Shown: piece after piece, positions 16,229 through 24,066 of the stretch
How positions within the stretch are numbered: the first letter of the stretch is position 1
How the letters are laid out: each line of letters begins with the position of its first letter
DNA from: Caulobacteraceae bacterium
GTDB lineage: Bacteria > Pseudomonadota > Alphaproteobacteria > Caulobacterales > Caulobacteraceae
NCBI GenBank assembly: GCA_947475875.1
Contig: CANJME010000009.1
Coordinates: 46,874 to 110,873, forward strand
Direction: 5' to 3'
DNA: 64,000 nucleotides
Position numbers and translations under genes: made by a program
The notes under the pieces: generated by a model
The model's input: only the letters and a program-made list of their open reading frames with translations
Told to the model about the DNA's origin: nothing
The model's database searches: none

Positions 16229-16651
16229 ATGCTTGGCGGAGCGCCCTTTACGCCGGGGTTGAGGCTACCTCCGGGCGGCGTGGACGCCCCCGAAGTCCTT
16301 CACATCGTTCAGAGCATGGCCGCCACATGGATGATCGTTGAAGACGGCGAGGTGGTTGGCCTCTGCAGCCACAAACGGCTGCCAACACCGAGCGGCGAGA
16401 CAGAGATTGGCTACGGGATAGCCGAAAGCCGGCGCCGCCTTGGCCATGCCACGCGAGCGGTGGCGGCGATGGTTGCAGAAGCGTCGCTTGATCCGACCGT
16501 CAAGCTCTTGAGCGCAGCTACCGCCACCAGTAACCCTGCGTCACAAAGGGTGCTGGAGCGAAACGGCTTTGAGGAAATGGGACGCCTCCTTGACCCGGAA
16601 GAGGGCGAAATAATTCGATGGCAGAGAACTGTTGCGCTCTGCCCAAAGTAA
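16229..16651 (+). CDS. GNAT family N-acetyltransferase
   Basis: A short 140-residue acetyltransferase-like protein. It has the acetyl-CoA-binding pattern (EIGYGIAESRRRLGHATRAV) followed by LSAATATSNPASQRVLERNGF, typical of the GNAT C-terminal half. The in-frame sequence upstream of this ATG (ELLEACDGDFAW) also looks family-like, so translation may begin earlier, near the ecm stop, at a non-ATG codon. Substrate unknown. Its codon use is slightly less GC-rich than its neighbours. Confidence 0.75.
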   Translation: MLGGAPFTPGLRLPPGGVDAPEVLHIVQSMAATWMIVEDGEVVGLCSHKRLPTPSGETEIGYGIAESRRRLGHATRAVAAMVAEASLDPTVKLLSAATATSNPASQRVLERNGFEEMGRLLDPEEGEIIRWQRTVALCPK

Positions 16652-16711
16652 ACCCCGCTTAACCCTCTTCCCCCATGCTGGAAGGCTCAAAGCCACCAGC
16701 GGGACATCGGC

Positions 16712-19033
16712 ATGGCGCGCGCGGCGCAGGCGACCTATCGGGATCTGATCACGGACCTGGCGCGGCGCGCCTGGGCCCATCCGATGATGGCGCGCCTGCG
16801 AGGCGGGGTCGTGGCCGCCGCGGGGTTTGGTTTTCTGTTGTCGCTGGCCGGCTATCACGCCGCCGATCCGAGCTGGAACGTCGCCTCGGGCGCGCCCGTG
16901 CGAAACCTTATGGGCGAGTCCGGCGCCAATCTCGCCGACTTCGGCCTGCAGACGCTTGGCGTCGCCGTCTGGGGCGGGGCGCTCTACATGATCCTTTCGG
17001 GCCTCTGGCGCGCCGCCGAGCGTGAGCCGGGCCTGACCCGCACCTCGCTTCGCCGCCGCGCGCTCTGCGCCGCCTTCGCCACCTTGCTGGTGGCCGGAGC
17101 GGCCTCGGCCCTGCCGCATCCGGCGTTCTGGCCCCTGACCAGCGGCCTTGGCGGCATGCTGGGCGATGTGACCCAGGGCGGTCTTTCGGCCCTGCTCGGC
17201 TTTGTTCGCCTGCCGTCCGCTGAAATCGTCTCCGGCTCAGTTCTCGCGCTCGCGGGGCTGGCCATGCTCAGCCTCGCCCTCGGGGTCGGGCCCCGGCAGT
17301 ATGCCGAGGGCCTCAGTGACATCGCCGCCAGTCTGTTCGGCCGCCGCCGCGCCGCGCCCAGGTCCGAGCGCCGTCGCACAGCCGTCGCCCGCCGCGAGCC
17401 GGCCGCCGCCGCGCCCCTGGCTGACATTCCGTCCGCGCCCGAACCCCTGGTGGCCACCGGCATGCGGCCGAAACCTTCCAAGCGAGAGGTGCGTGAGGGC
17501 CAGGCGACGTTCGATTTCGTGCAGGACGGCGACTTCCGCATGCCCGAGCTGGCCATGCTGGCCAAGCCCAAGCCCCGCCAGACCACGGTGGATGAGGCCT
17601 CGCTCCGTCAGAATGCCCGGCTGCTGGAAGGTGTGCTGGCCGAGTTCGGCATTCGCGGCCAGATCGACCAGATCAGGCCCGGTCCGGTCGTCACCCTCTA
17701 CGAACTGGTCCCGGCGGCCGGCGTCAAAACCGCCCGCGTCGTGGCGCTGGCCGACGACATCGCCCGCTCGATGAGCGTCGCCTCGGCCCGCGTCGCGGTG
17801 GCCCAAGGGCGCAACGCCATCGGCATCGAGCTGCCCAATCAACGCCGCGAGACCGTGTTCCTGCGCGACCTGCTCTCCTCGGCCGAATTCGATCGGGCCG
17901 GCCTGACCCTGCCCATGGCGCTGGGCGAGACCATCGGCGGCGAGCCCTATATCGCCGACCTCTCAAAGATGCCGCACCTGCTGATCGCCGGCACCACCGG
18001 CTCGGGCAAGTCGGTGGGCGTTAACGCCATGATCCTGTCGATCCTCTACCGCCTGCCACCCGACAAGTGCCGCTTCATCATGATCGACCCCAAGATGCTG
18101 GAGCTGTCGGTCTATGACGGCATCCCGCACCTGCTGGCCCCCGTCGTCACCGACCCCAAGAAGGCCATCGTCGCCCTGAAGTGGACCGTGCGCGAGATGG
18201 AGGACCGCTACCGGCGGATGTCCAAGATCGGCGTGCGCAACATCACCGGCTTTAATGAACGCGTCGCCGAGGCCGCCGCCAAGGGCGAGCATTTCGAGCG
18301 CACCGTCCAGACCGGCTTCGACGAGGCCGGCCGCCCGATCTTCGAGAGCGAAAAAATCAGGCCCGAGGCCATGCCGCTCCTGGTCGTGGTCATCGACGAG
18401 GTCGCCGACCTGATGATGGTCGCCGGCAAGGATATCGAGGGCGCGGTCCAGCGCCTGGCCCAGATGGCCCGGGCCGCCGGTATCCACCTGATCATGGCCA
18501 CCCAGCGCCCGTCGGTCGACGTCATCACCGGCACCATCAAGGCCAATTTCCCGACCCGGATCAGCTTCCAGGTCACCTCCAAGATCGATGCGCGCACCAT
18601 CCTCGGCGATTCCGGGGCCGAACAGCTGCTGGGCCAGGGCGACATGCTCTACATGGCCGGCGGCGGCAAGGTCACCCGCCTGCACGGGCCGTTCGTCTCC
18701 GACGGCGAGGTCGAATCGGTCGCCAAGTTCCTGCGCGAGCAGGGCGCGCCGCAATACCTCGAAGACGTCACCGCCGGCGGCGATGACGATGAGGATGGCG
18801 GCGGCGAAGGCGATTTCGGCGGCGAAGGCGGCGGCAACGAGCTCTACGACCAGGCCGTGGCTGTGGTCACCCGCGACGGCAAGGCCTCAACCAGCTATGT
18901 CCAGCGCCGCCTGCAGATCGGCTACAACCGCGCGGCCTCCCTGATTGAGCGCATGGAACGCGAGGGCGTCATCAGCTCGGCCAACCACGCCGGCAAGCGC
19001 GAGATCCTGGCCGGCCCGCCGCCCAGGCATTAG
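16712..19033 (+). CDS. ftsK: FtsK/SpoIIIE DNA translocase
   Basis: Septum-located ATP-driven DNA pump that clears the chromosome terminus and loads XerCD recombination. The 773-residue protein has about four N-terminal membrane helices (residues 30-200), a linker, the motor domain with Walker A GTTGSGKS at 427-434 and Walker B LLVVVIDEVADLMM, an acidic glycine-rich linker (GGDDDEDGGGEGD), and the C-terminal gamma winged-helix domain (TSYVQRRLQIGYNRAASLIE) that reads KOPS. Followed by lolA and xth, the standard alphaproteobacterial order. Confidence 0.97.
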   Translation: MARAAQATYRDLITDLARRAWAHPMMARLRGGVVAAAGFGFLLSLAGYHAADPSWNVASGAPVRNLMGESGANLADFGLQTLGVAVWGGALYMILSGLWRAAEREPGLTRTSLRRRALCAAFATLLVAGAASALPHPAFWPLTSGLGGMLGDVTQGGLSALLGFVRLPSAEIVSGSVLALAGLAMLSLALGVGPRQYAEGLSDIAASLFGRRRAAPRSERRRTAVARREPAAAAPLADIPSAPEPLVATGMRPKPSKREVREGQATFDFVQDGDFRMPELAMLAKPKPRQTTVDEASLRQNARLLEGVLAEFGIRGQIDQIRPGPVVTLYELVPAAGVKTARVVALADDIARSMSVASARVAVAQGRNAIGIELPNQRRETVFLRDLLSSAEFDRAGLTLPMALGETIGGEPYIADLSKMPHLLIAGTTGSGKSVGVNAMILSILYRLPPDKCRFIMIDPKMLELSVYDGIPHLLAPVVTDPKKAIVALKWTVREMEDRYRRMSKIGVRNITGFNERVAEAAAKGEHFERTVQTGFDEAGRPIFESEKIRPEAMPLLVVVIDEVADLMMVAGKDIEGAVQRLAQMARAAGIHLIMATQRPSVDVITGTIKANFPTRISFQVTSKIDARTILGDSGAEQLLGQGDMLYMAGGGKVTRLHGPFVSDGEVESVAKFLREQGAPQYLEDVTAGGDDDEDGGGEGDFGGEGGGNELYDQAVAVVTRDGKASTSYVQRRLQIGYNRAASLIERMEREGVISSANHAGKREILAGPPPRH

Positions 19034-19109
19034 TCGCCTTGCATCGCCTGGCCGCCCCATGCGTTCATGGCCCTATTGGCGCCATCGTGCGCCGCCAGAG
19101 TCTGTTTTC

Positions 19110-19754
19110 ATGAGTCGCTTCGTTTCCCGCCGTCTGGTTGTCACCGGCCTCTTGCTGGCCCCGACCATCGCTGGCGCCGCGCCGGTGACGCTTTCGGCCG
19201 AGGATCAGGCCCTGGTCGACAAGGCCGTCCTCTGTCTGCAGAGCCTTTCCCGCGTGCAGGGACGCTTCGTGCAGACCGATTCGCGCGGCAAGCGTTCGGT
19301 GGGCGACATCTACCTTCAGCGCCCGGGCAAGATCCGCTTCGAGTACGATCCGCCCAACGACGCCATCACCGTCATCTCCGATGGCAACCAGGTCGAGGTC
19401 CGCAACGACCGGCTGCGATCCAATCCCGAACGCTATCCCCTGCGCGCCACGCCGCTACACCTGTTCCTGGCCAAAGAAATCCGCCTCGATCGCGGGGTCG
19501 TGGTCTCCAGGGTCGAGCGTGGGGCCGGCCAGTTTTCGATCACCGCCTTCGACGGCGGCCATGAACGGGACGGCAAGATCGTCATCGTCTTCGATGACAG
19601 TCCGGTAGCCTTGCGCGAATGGACGACGACGGACGCGCAGGGTCAGAGCGTGCGGGTCCAGCTCAGCGGCATGAAGTCCGTCGCCAGCTTCGATCCGGCC
19701 CTGTTCCGGGTGCTTGCGCCGCGTCCGAAAGCCGCCCCCAAGGTCACCCCCTAG
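19110..19754 (+). CDS. lolA: Outer-membrane lipoprotein carrier LolA family
   Basis: Periplasmic chaperone that shuttles lipoproteins to the outer membrane. The 214-residue protein has a signal peptide (VVTGLLLAPTIAGAA) and the LolA core (LQSLSRVQGRFVQTDSRG, RPGKIRFEYDPPN, VISDGNQVEVRN). The ATG at 19110 gives the signal peptide directly at the N-terminus. It follows ftsK by 76 bp on the same strand, a common alphaproteobacterial pairing. Confidence 0.92.
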   Translation: MSRFVSRRLVVTGLLLAPTIAGAAPVTLSAEDQALVDKAVLCLQSLSRVQGRFVQTDSRGKRSVGDIYLQRPGKIRFEYDPPNDAITVISDGNQVEVRNDRLRSNPERYPLRATPLHLFLAKEIRLDRGVVVSRVERGAGQFSITAFDGGHERDGKIVIVFDDSPVALREWTTTDAQGQSVRVQLSGMKSVASFDPALFRVLAPRPKAAPKVTP

Positions 19755-19824
19755 GCCTGGCTGAACGTGAAGCTACGGAAGCGTCTGACTTTTTTGCAAC
19801 AGGCAAGCGCTCGCGGGATTTTTC

Positions 19825-19856
19825 TTGACTTTTTTCGCTTAAGTGGCGATCATATC
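19825..19856 (+). promoter_or_regulatory. Promoter-like element upstream of a possible small RNA
   Basis: TTGACT (19825-19830) is followed about 18 bp later by ATCATATC, resembling the Caulobacter housekeeping pattern (TTGAC, then TA-rich GCTANAWC). It is in a short AT-rich island between lolA and xth. Predicted transcription start is near 19862. Confidence 0.5.
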
Positions 19857-19861
19857 ACTTG

Positions 19862-19998
19862 TGGAAACGGGGTTAGACGCCCGTCTCCGCCACACCGCAC
19901 CGGACCCTATCCCCTCCCGGGCGCGGCGCTGAAAAACAGAGATAGACCCCTCTCGAAGTCGCCCGGCGCAGCCCCACTGCGCCGGGCGCACCCTTTTT
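19862..19998 (+). ncRNA. Candidate small RNA between lolA and exonuclease III
   Basis: About 137 nt lie between a promoter-like element and a strong terminator. The first part can fold locally (GGAAACGGG with CCCGTCTCC), and the 3' end is the terminator hairpin. There is no open frame of note. I compared it mentally with 4.5S, tmRNA and 6S landmarks and found no convincing match. It could instead be an untranslated leader of xth, or just the terminator of the ftsK-lolA operon. Confidence 0.4.
19961..19998 (+). terminator. Rho-independent terminator
   Basis: Perfect 11-bp stem, GCCCGGCGCAG with CTGCGCCGGGC, loop CCCCA, then GCACCC and TTTTT. It sits about 20 bp upstream of the xth start, so it would end transcription from lolA or from the candidate small RNA. 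Confidence 0.75.
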
Positions 19999-20015
19999 GG
20001 CCTTAAGGACAGTCG

Positions 20016-20822
20016 ATGCGGCTCAGACTCGCCACCTGGAACGTCAATTCCGTGCGCCTGCGCGCCGAACAGGTGAAGCGCTTTGTCGCCGAAAGCTGCG
20101 CCGATGTGCTCGCCATGCAGGAGATCAAGTGCCAGGAGGGCGAATTCCCGCGTGAGGCGTTTGTCGAAGCCGGGCTACCGCACCTGAAAATCGCCGGCCA
20201 GAAAGGCTGGCACGGCGTGGCCATCGCCTCGCGGCTGCCGATCGAGGATGCGCCGGTGCTCAACGTCTGCCGCGAGGGCCACGCCCGCTGCGTTGCCGGG
20301 ATCATCGGCGGCATCGAGGTGCAGAACTTCTACATCCCGGCCGGCGGCGATCTGCCGGACAGGGCGGAAAACCCCAAGTTCGATCACAAGCTGGATTTTT
20401 ATGAGCGTCTGACCGCCGAGATGGCGCGGCGCGACCCGAAAGCCCCGCTGGTCGTCACCGGCGATCTCAACATCGCGCCCGGCGAGCACGACGTCTGGAA
20501 CCACAAATACATGCTGAAGGTGGTCAGCCACACCCCCGCCGAGATCGAAGCCTTTGCGCGGCTAATGGAAGCCGGCCAATTCACCGATCTCATCCGCGAG
20601 GCGATCCCCGATCCGCAGAAGCTGTTTTCCTGGTGGAGCTACCGGGCCGCCGACTTCCGGCAGTCCAATCGGGGCCTGCGCCTCGATCACATCCTCATCT
20701 CGCCCGGCCTGCGGGACGCGGCCCTGCGCACCGGCAAGGCGCAGGCCCGCGTCCACGACGCCGTGAGAGAGTGGGAACGGCCCAGCGACCACGCGCCGGT
20801 GAGTGCGGATTTCGCCGTCTGA
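20016..20822 (+). CDS. xthA: Exodeoxyribonuclease III
   Basis: AP-endonuclease and 3' exonuclease of base-excision repair. The 268-residue protein has the family motifs in order: LATWNVNSVRLR, LAMQEIKCQE (metal-binding Glu), GWHGVAIASR, VTGDLNIAPGEHDVWNHKY, FSWWSYRAADF, GLRLDHILIS and PSDHAPVSADF (catalytic Asp-His). Length is typical. It is convergent with cenR. Confidence 0.96.
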   Translation: MRLRLATWNVNSVRLRAEQVKRFVAESCADVLAMQEIKCQEGEFPREAFVEAGLPHLKIAGQKGWHGVAIASRLPIEDAPVLNVCREGHARCVAGIIGGIEVQNFYIPAGGDLPDRAENPKFDHKLDFYERLTAEMARRDPKAPLVVTGDLNIAPGEHDVWNHKYMLKVVSHTPAEIEAFARLMEAGQFTDLIREAIPDPQKLFSWWSYRAADFRQSNRGLRLDHILISPGLRDAALRTGKAQARVHDAVREWERPSDHAPVSADFAV

Positions 20823-20835
20823 TCAGTTGGCGCGC

Positions 20836-20874
20836 CTTCAGACGGCGAACCGGTGATCGCTTCGCCTGAAAGCG
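20836..20874. repeat. Dispersed inverted repeat (CGCTTTC type), copy 2
   Basis: CTTCAGACGGCGAACCGG on the left and CTTCGCCTGAAAGCG on the right pair with each other; the unit is the reverse of the copy after metK (1706-1747). It lies between convergent xthA and cenR, directly before the cenR stop codon. Confidence 0.7.
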
Positions 20875-20875
20875 C

Positions 20876-21562
20876 TTACGGCTGCAGCCGGTAGCCGCCG
20901 GATTCGGTCAGCAAAAGTTTCGCCGCCGCAGGGTGGGGCTCGATCTTCTGGCGCAGGCGATAGACGTGGGTCTCCAGGGTATGGGTCGCGACATTGGCGT
21001 TATAGCCCCAAACTTCGGTGAGCAGCTCCTCGCGGGTCACCGGTTTTTCGCCGGCCCGATAGAGGTATTTCAGGATCGCGGTTTCCTTTTCGGTCAGCCG
21101 CACCTTCTTGCCCGAGGTCTCGAACAGCGCCTTGGCGGCCGGGCGGAATTCATAAGGGCCGATGTGGTAGACCGCGTCTTCAGACGCCTCATGGCTGCGC
21201 AGCTGGGCCCGGATCCTGGCCAGCAACACCGCGAACTTGAAGGGCTTGGTGACGTAGTCGTTTGCCCCGGCGTCCAGCCCCAGGATGGTGTCGGAATCGC
21301 CGACCGCCCCCGTCAGCATGATGATCGGCGTGCCGACCCCGCTTTTGCGCAAGAGCCGGCAAGCCTCGCGTCCGTCCATGTCGGGCAGGTCGACGTCCAG
21401 CAGGATCAGATCGACCCGGCCTTCCTTGGCCAGCCGCACGCCGTCAGTGGCGTTGTTGGCCTGAACTCCGGCGAATTCCTGATAAAGCTCGATCTGTTCC
21501 ATCAGCGCGGCGCGGAGCTCCGCATCGTCGTCGATGATCAGTATGGTCTTTTTCTGCGCCAT
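20876..21562 (-). CDS. cenR: OmpR-family response regulator CenR
   Basis: A 228-residue DNA-binding response regulator. The receiver domain has the acidic pocket (LIIDDDAEL), phospho-acceptor aspartate (LILLDVDLPDMDG) and lysine (VTKPFKF); the winged helix follows (RLTEKETAILKYLYRAG, THTLETHVYRLRQKIE). The start MAQKKTILI is typical of the CenR group. In Caulobacter CenR is essential and, with the kinase CenK, controls cell-envelope integrity. Divergent from an L,D-transpeptidase gene 45 bp away, which fits an envelope role. No kinase gene is adjacent. Confidence 0.82.
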   Translation of the reverse strand: MAQKKTILIIDDDAELRAALMEQIELYQEFAGVQANNATDGVRLAKEGRVDLILLDVDLPDMDGREACRLLRKSGVGTPIIMLTGAVGDSDTILGLDAGANDYVTKPFKFAVLLARIRAQLRSHEASEDAVYHIGPYEFRPAAKALFETSGKKVRLTEKETAILKYLYRAGEKPVTREELLTEVWGYNANVATHTLETHVYRLRQKIEPHPAAAKLLLTESGGYRLQP

Positions 21563-21607
21563 GGCGCGAACATGCACCGCCCGCGACCTGAGGCAAAGAG
21601 GGGAATG

Positions 21608-22144
21608 ATGATCTTCCAGGCTTGGCCGGACAAAAGATTGACCGGCGGCGGGTTTGAGGTCCGCTGCGCGCTCGGCCGGGGCGGGATTGTGCCCGCCGCG
21701 GACAAGCGCGAAGGCGATGGGGCGAGCCCCGCGGGCCTGTGGCCCCTGCGCCGGGTGCTCTACCGACCCGACCGGGGAGCCGCGCCGAAAGCCGGATTGC
21801 CGGTCAGCGCCATAGCGCCGGACGACGGCTGGTGCGATGCGCCGGATGATCCCCGCTACAATCGCCCGGTCAAACACCCTTATCCCGCCAGCGCCGAGCA
21901 CCTGTGGCGCGAGGATCGGCTTTACGATCTCATCGTCGTCCTCGGCCATAACGACGACCCGCCGGTTCCGGGAATGGGCTCCGCCATCTTCCTGCATGTG
22001 GCCGCGCCCGATTTCGCGCCCACCGAGGGCTGCGTGGCTATCACCCGCCCTGATCTTGAGGCCCTGCTGGATGAGGCCGCGCCGGGCGACCTGCTAGAGA
22101 TCGTTCAGCCCGGGCATTCCGCGCCTTCGGCGCGGCTGAAATAA
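21608..22144 (+). CDS. L,D-transpeptidase (YkuD) family protein
   Basis: A 178-residue protein with the YkuD catalytic pattern: HVAAPDFAPTEGCVAI gives the conserved His followed by the Ser/Thr-x-Gly-Cys nucleophile (here TEGC). Such enzymes make 3-3 crosslinks in peptidoglycan or attach proteins to it. No signal peptide is seen, which is odd for a periplasmic enzyme but common in this short subgroup. ATG at 21605 is also possible; 21608 is better spaced from AGAGGGG. The last residues (SAPSARLK) and the stop codon are supplied by repeat element B. Confidence 0.83.
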   Translation: MIFQAWPDKRLTGGGFEVRCALGRGGIVPAADKREGDGASPAGLWPLRRVLYRPDRGAAPKAGLPVSAIAPDDGWCDAPDDPRYNRPVKHPYPASAEHLWREDRLYDLIVVLGHNDDPPVPGMGSAIFLHVAAPDFAPTEGCVAITRPDLEALLDEAAPGDLLEIVQPGHSAPSARLK

Positions 22145-22290
22145 GTACACGGAGATCACGGCGCCCTCGGGCAAGCCCCAGGGCGTGCACAGAGATCACA
22201 GAGTTGTCCGAGCGCGCTCAGACCTGCTGTGTCCTCCGTGCCTCCTCCGCGATCTCCTTGTGCTTATTTCTCTTGCGCCCTGCGGGCGCA
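22119..22290. repeat. Nested-hairpin intergenic repeat, copy B
   Basis: Cap CCGCGCC-TTC-GGCGCGG (22119-22135), then GAAATAAGTACACGGAG, an inner CCCTCGGGC stem, CACAGAGATCACAGAG, GAGCGCGCTC, and a right arm ending TGCTTATTTC, with cap TGCGCCC-TGC-GGGCGCA (22274-22290). It is more decayed than copy A. It overlaps the 3' end of the L,D-transpeptidase gene and ends one base before the yggS stop codon, filling the whole convergent gap. Confidence 0.9.
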
Positions 22291-22893
22291 CTAGCCGGAG
22301 CGAGCCCCAAACAAGGCCGAGCCGATGCGGACGGACGTCGCCCCGAAGGCGATGGCGGTCTCGAAGTCGTTGCTCATGCCCATGGAAAGCTCAGGCAACC
22401 CGTTACGCGCCGCAATTCTCGCCAGCAGGGCGAAATGCGGGCCGGCCGGCTCGCCAACCGGCGGAATGGACATCAGGCCTTCGATTTTCAAACCCATATC
22501 CCGGCAAAGGGCTATGAAATCGTCGACATCGCCAGGCGAAACCCCTGCTTTTTGCGGCTCCTCTCCGGTATTGACCTGAACCAGCAGGCGGGGAATGCGC
22601 CGCTGTCCGGCGATCGCCCGGGCGAGCTTTTCCCGGTCGAGTGTTTCGATGACATCGAAGAATGCGCAGGCTTCGGCCGCCTTGTTGCTCTGCAGGGGGC
22701 CGATCAGCCGCAGTTCCAGCCCTTCGCGACGGCCCTGCCAGCGCGAGAACGCCTCCTGCACCCGGTTTTCGCCAAACACGCGCTGGCCTTCGGCCAACAC
22801 CGGCGCAACCGCGCTCCAGTCCTGGTTTTTCGACACCGCGGTCAGTGAAACAGAGCCCGGATCGCGGCAAGCCGAACGCGCGGCTTTCGCCAT
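22291..22893 (-). CDS. YggS family pyridoxal-phosphate homeostasis protein
   Basis: Binds pyridoxal phosphate and balances B6 vitamers and amino acids; no enzyme activity is known for the family. The barrel landmarks are present: LTAVSKNQ (PLP lysine), FGENRVQEA, LRLIGPLQSNK, VQVNTGEEPQKAG, LSMGMSNDFETAI and VRIGSALFG. The 200-residue product is about 20 shorter at the N-terminus than usual. In-frame codons upstream (TEPSARQAVLAR) look family-like, but no ATG, GTG or TTG is found there. Confidence 0.92.
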   Translation of the reverse strand: MAKAARSACRDPGSVSLTAVSKNQDWSAVAPVLAEGQRVFGENRVQEAFSRWQGRREGLELRLIGPLQSNKAAEACAFFDVIETLDREKLARAIAGQRRIPRLLVQVNTGEEPQKAGVSPGDVDDFIALCRDMGLKIEGLMSIPPVGEPAGPHFALLARIAARNGLPELSMGMSNDFETAIAFGATSVRIGSALFGARSG

Positions 22894-22934
22894 GCGCGCA
22901 AGGACCGCCTGGCGAGCCGAGGGTTCAGTTGGAC

Positions 22935-23339
22935 TTAGAATTTCAGCGAAGCGCCAATCTTGGCGCGCGGCGTCACCGGGCCGTTGGGGGTCGGCGTGGC
23001 GGGCTTGGCGTCAGTCACCCCGACCGCGCCGCCGACGCGAATGCTGGGCGTCACCTTGTAATAGGCGCCGGCTTCGATGTCCTTCAGCTGTATGTCGCGG
23101 GTCACCGGCTGTTGCAGCTCGAGCTTCAGTCCCCAGTGCGACTTGCCGTCCAGCTCAAGCACTTTGGGCTGCTGGCTTTGGTTGAGCTGATAGGAGTCGA
23201 CGCTCTTGGGATCGGCCAGGGCCGCGCCGCCCCTTGGCGCCGGGGCGCTCTGGGCATGCGCAAGGCCTGCGGTTCCGGAAAGAACCAGCGCGCTCAACAC
23301 AGCCAGGGACAGCCGGTAGTTCACTCGTACGCGCCTCAA
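22935..23339 (-). CDS. ntrZ: Small periplasmic protein, NtrZ
   Basis: A 134-residue exported protein: signal peptide (LSLAVLSALVLSGTAGLAHA) and a mature part of about 105 residues with KVLELDGKSHWGLKLELQQ. The call rests on length, signal peptide and position: in Caulobacter, as I recall, ntrZ lies just before the DUF3576-leuS-lptE-holA-parB run, exactly as here. NtrZ there is a periplasmic inhibitor of the sensor kinase NtrY. The neighbouring yggS is on the same strand, 41 bp downstream. Confidence 0.68.
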   Translation of the reverse strand: MRRVRVNYRLSLAVLSALVLSGTAGLAHAQSAPAPRGGAALADPKSVDSYQLNQSQQPKVLELDGKSHWGLKLELQQPVTRDIQLKDIEAGAYYKVTPSIRVGGAVGVTDAKPATPTPNGPVTPRAKIGASLKF

Positions 23340-23583
23340 ACACAGGGCTCAGGCCTCAAACACGCCTGACTTGCCCTAGCCTAACGCATCAGACTTAAAA
23401 ATGATTGTCCCCCCGGTCAATGATTCAGGCCCCCTCAAACAGGGGGGCGGGCGAAATGCCGCGCGTCCTGTGGCTTCATGGCCACGTGGGCGAGGCGGGC
23501 GCGATTCGGGGTTTTGCGCAGCGCGCACGATGTTATAGACGCTGTTCTTAAGGCGGGCGGGGCGCCTGGCAGGAGACCTGAGA

Positions 23584-24054
23584 ATGGCGTTTCAACGTTC
23601 GCTGAAGTCGCGAACCTTTATAGCGGTGGCCGCGCTGGCCGTGACCGCGGTCGCCCTGACCACCAGCGGCTGCGCGATGAACCCGTTCAAACGCGGGCCC
23701 TCCGCCATGAGTTCGTCCGGCGGCTCCGACACCGCGATCGGCGTCAACGCCTTCCTGTGGCGGGCTTCGCTCGACACCCTGGCCTTCATGCCGTTGGCTT
23801 CGGCCGACCCTTACGGCGGCATTATCATCACCGACTGGTATTCCGACCCGGCTGCGCCGACCGAGCGCTTCAAGGCGACGGTTTATATCCTCGACACCCG
23901 GTTGCGGGCCGATGGCCTGAACGTCACCATCCATCGCCAGGCCCGCGCGCCCAACGGGGAGTGGCAGGACGCCCCGACCCAGGCCAATACCGCCGAGGCC
24001 ATCGAAAACCAGATTCTCGTCCGCGCCCGCCAGATCCGCATCAGCGGGCGCTGA
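23584..24054 (+). CDS. DUF3576 domain-containing lipoprotein
   Basis: A 156-residue lipoprotein: signal segment VAALAVTAVALTTSGC with lipidated Cys31, then a compact domain (GVNAFLWRASLDTLAFMPLASADPYGG, TERFKATVYILDTRLRADG) typical of DUF3576. It is conserved next to leuS in alphaproteobacteria; the function is unknown, although envelope localisation is clear. AGGAG lies about 9 bp before the ATG. leuS follows after 12 bp, so the two are probably co-transcribed. Confidence 0.9.
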   Translation: MAFQRSLKSRTFIAVAALAVTAVALTTSGCAMNPFKRGPSAMSSSGGSDTAIGVNAFLWRASLDTLAFMPLASADPYGGIIITDWYSDPAAPTERFKATVYILDTRLRADGLNVTIHRQARAPNGEWQDAPTQANTAEAIENQILVRARQIRISGR

Positions 24055-24066
24055 TCGGCAGGGCCC

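Noticed and set aside
19862..19998. 6S RNA, 4.5S RNA or tmRNA identity for the candidate small RNA
   Set aside because: No closing stem with a large central bubble, no GGAAGxxGCA-type SRP loop and no tRNA-like end could be found.
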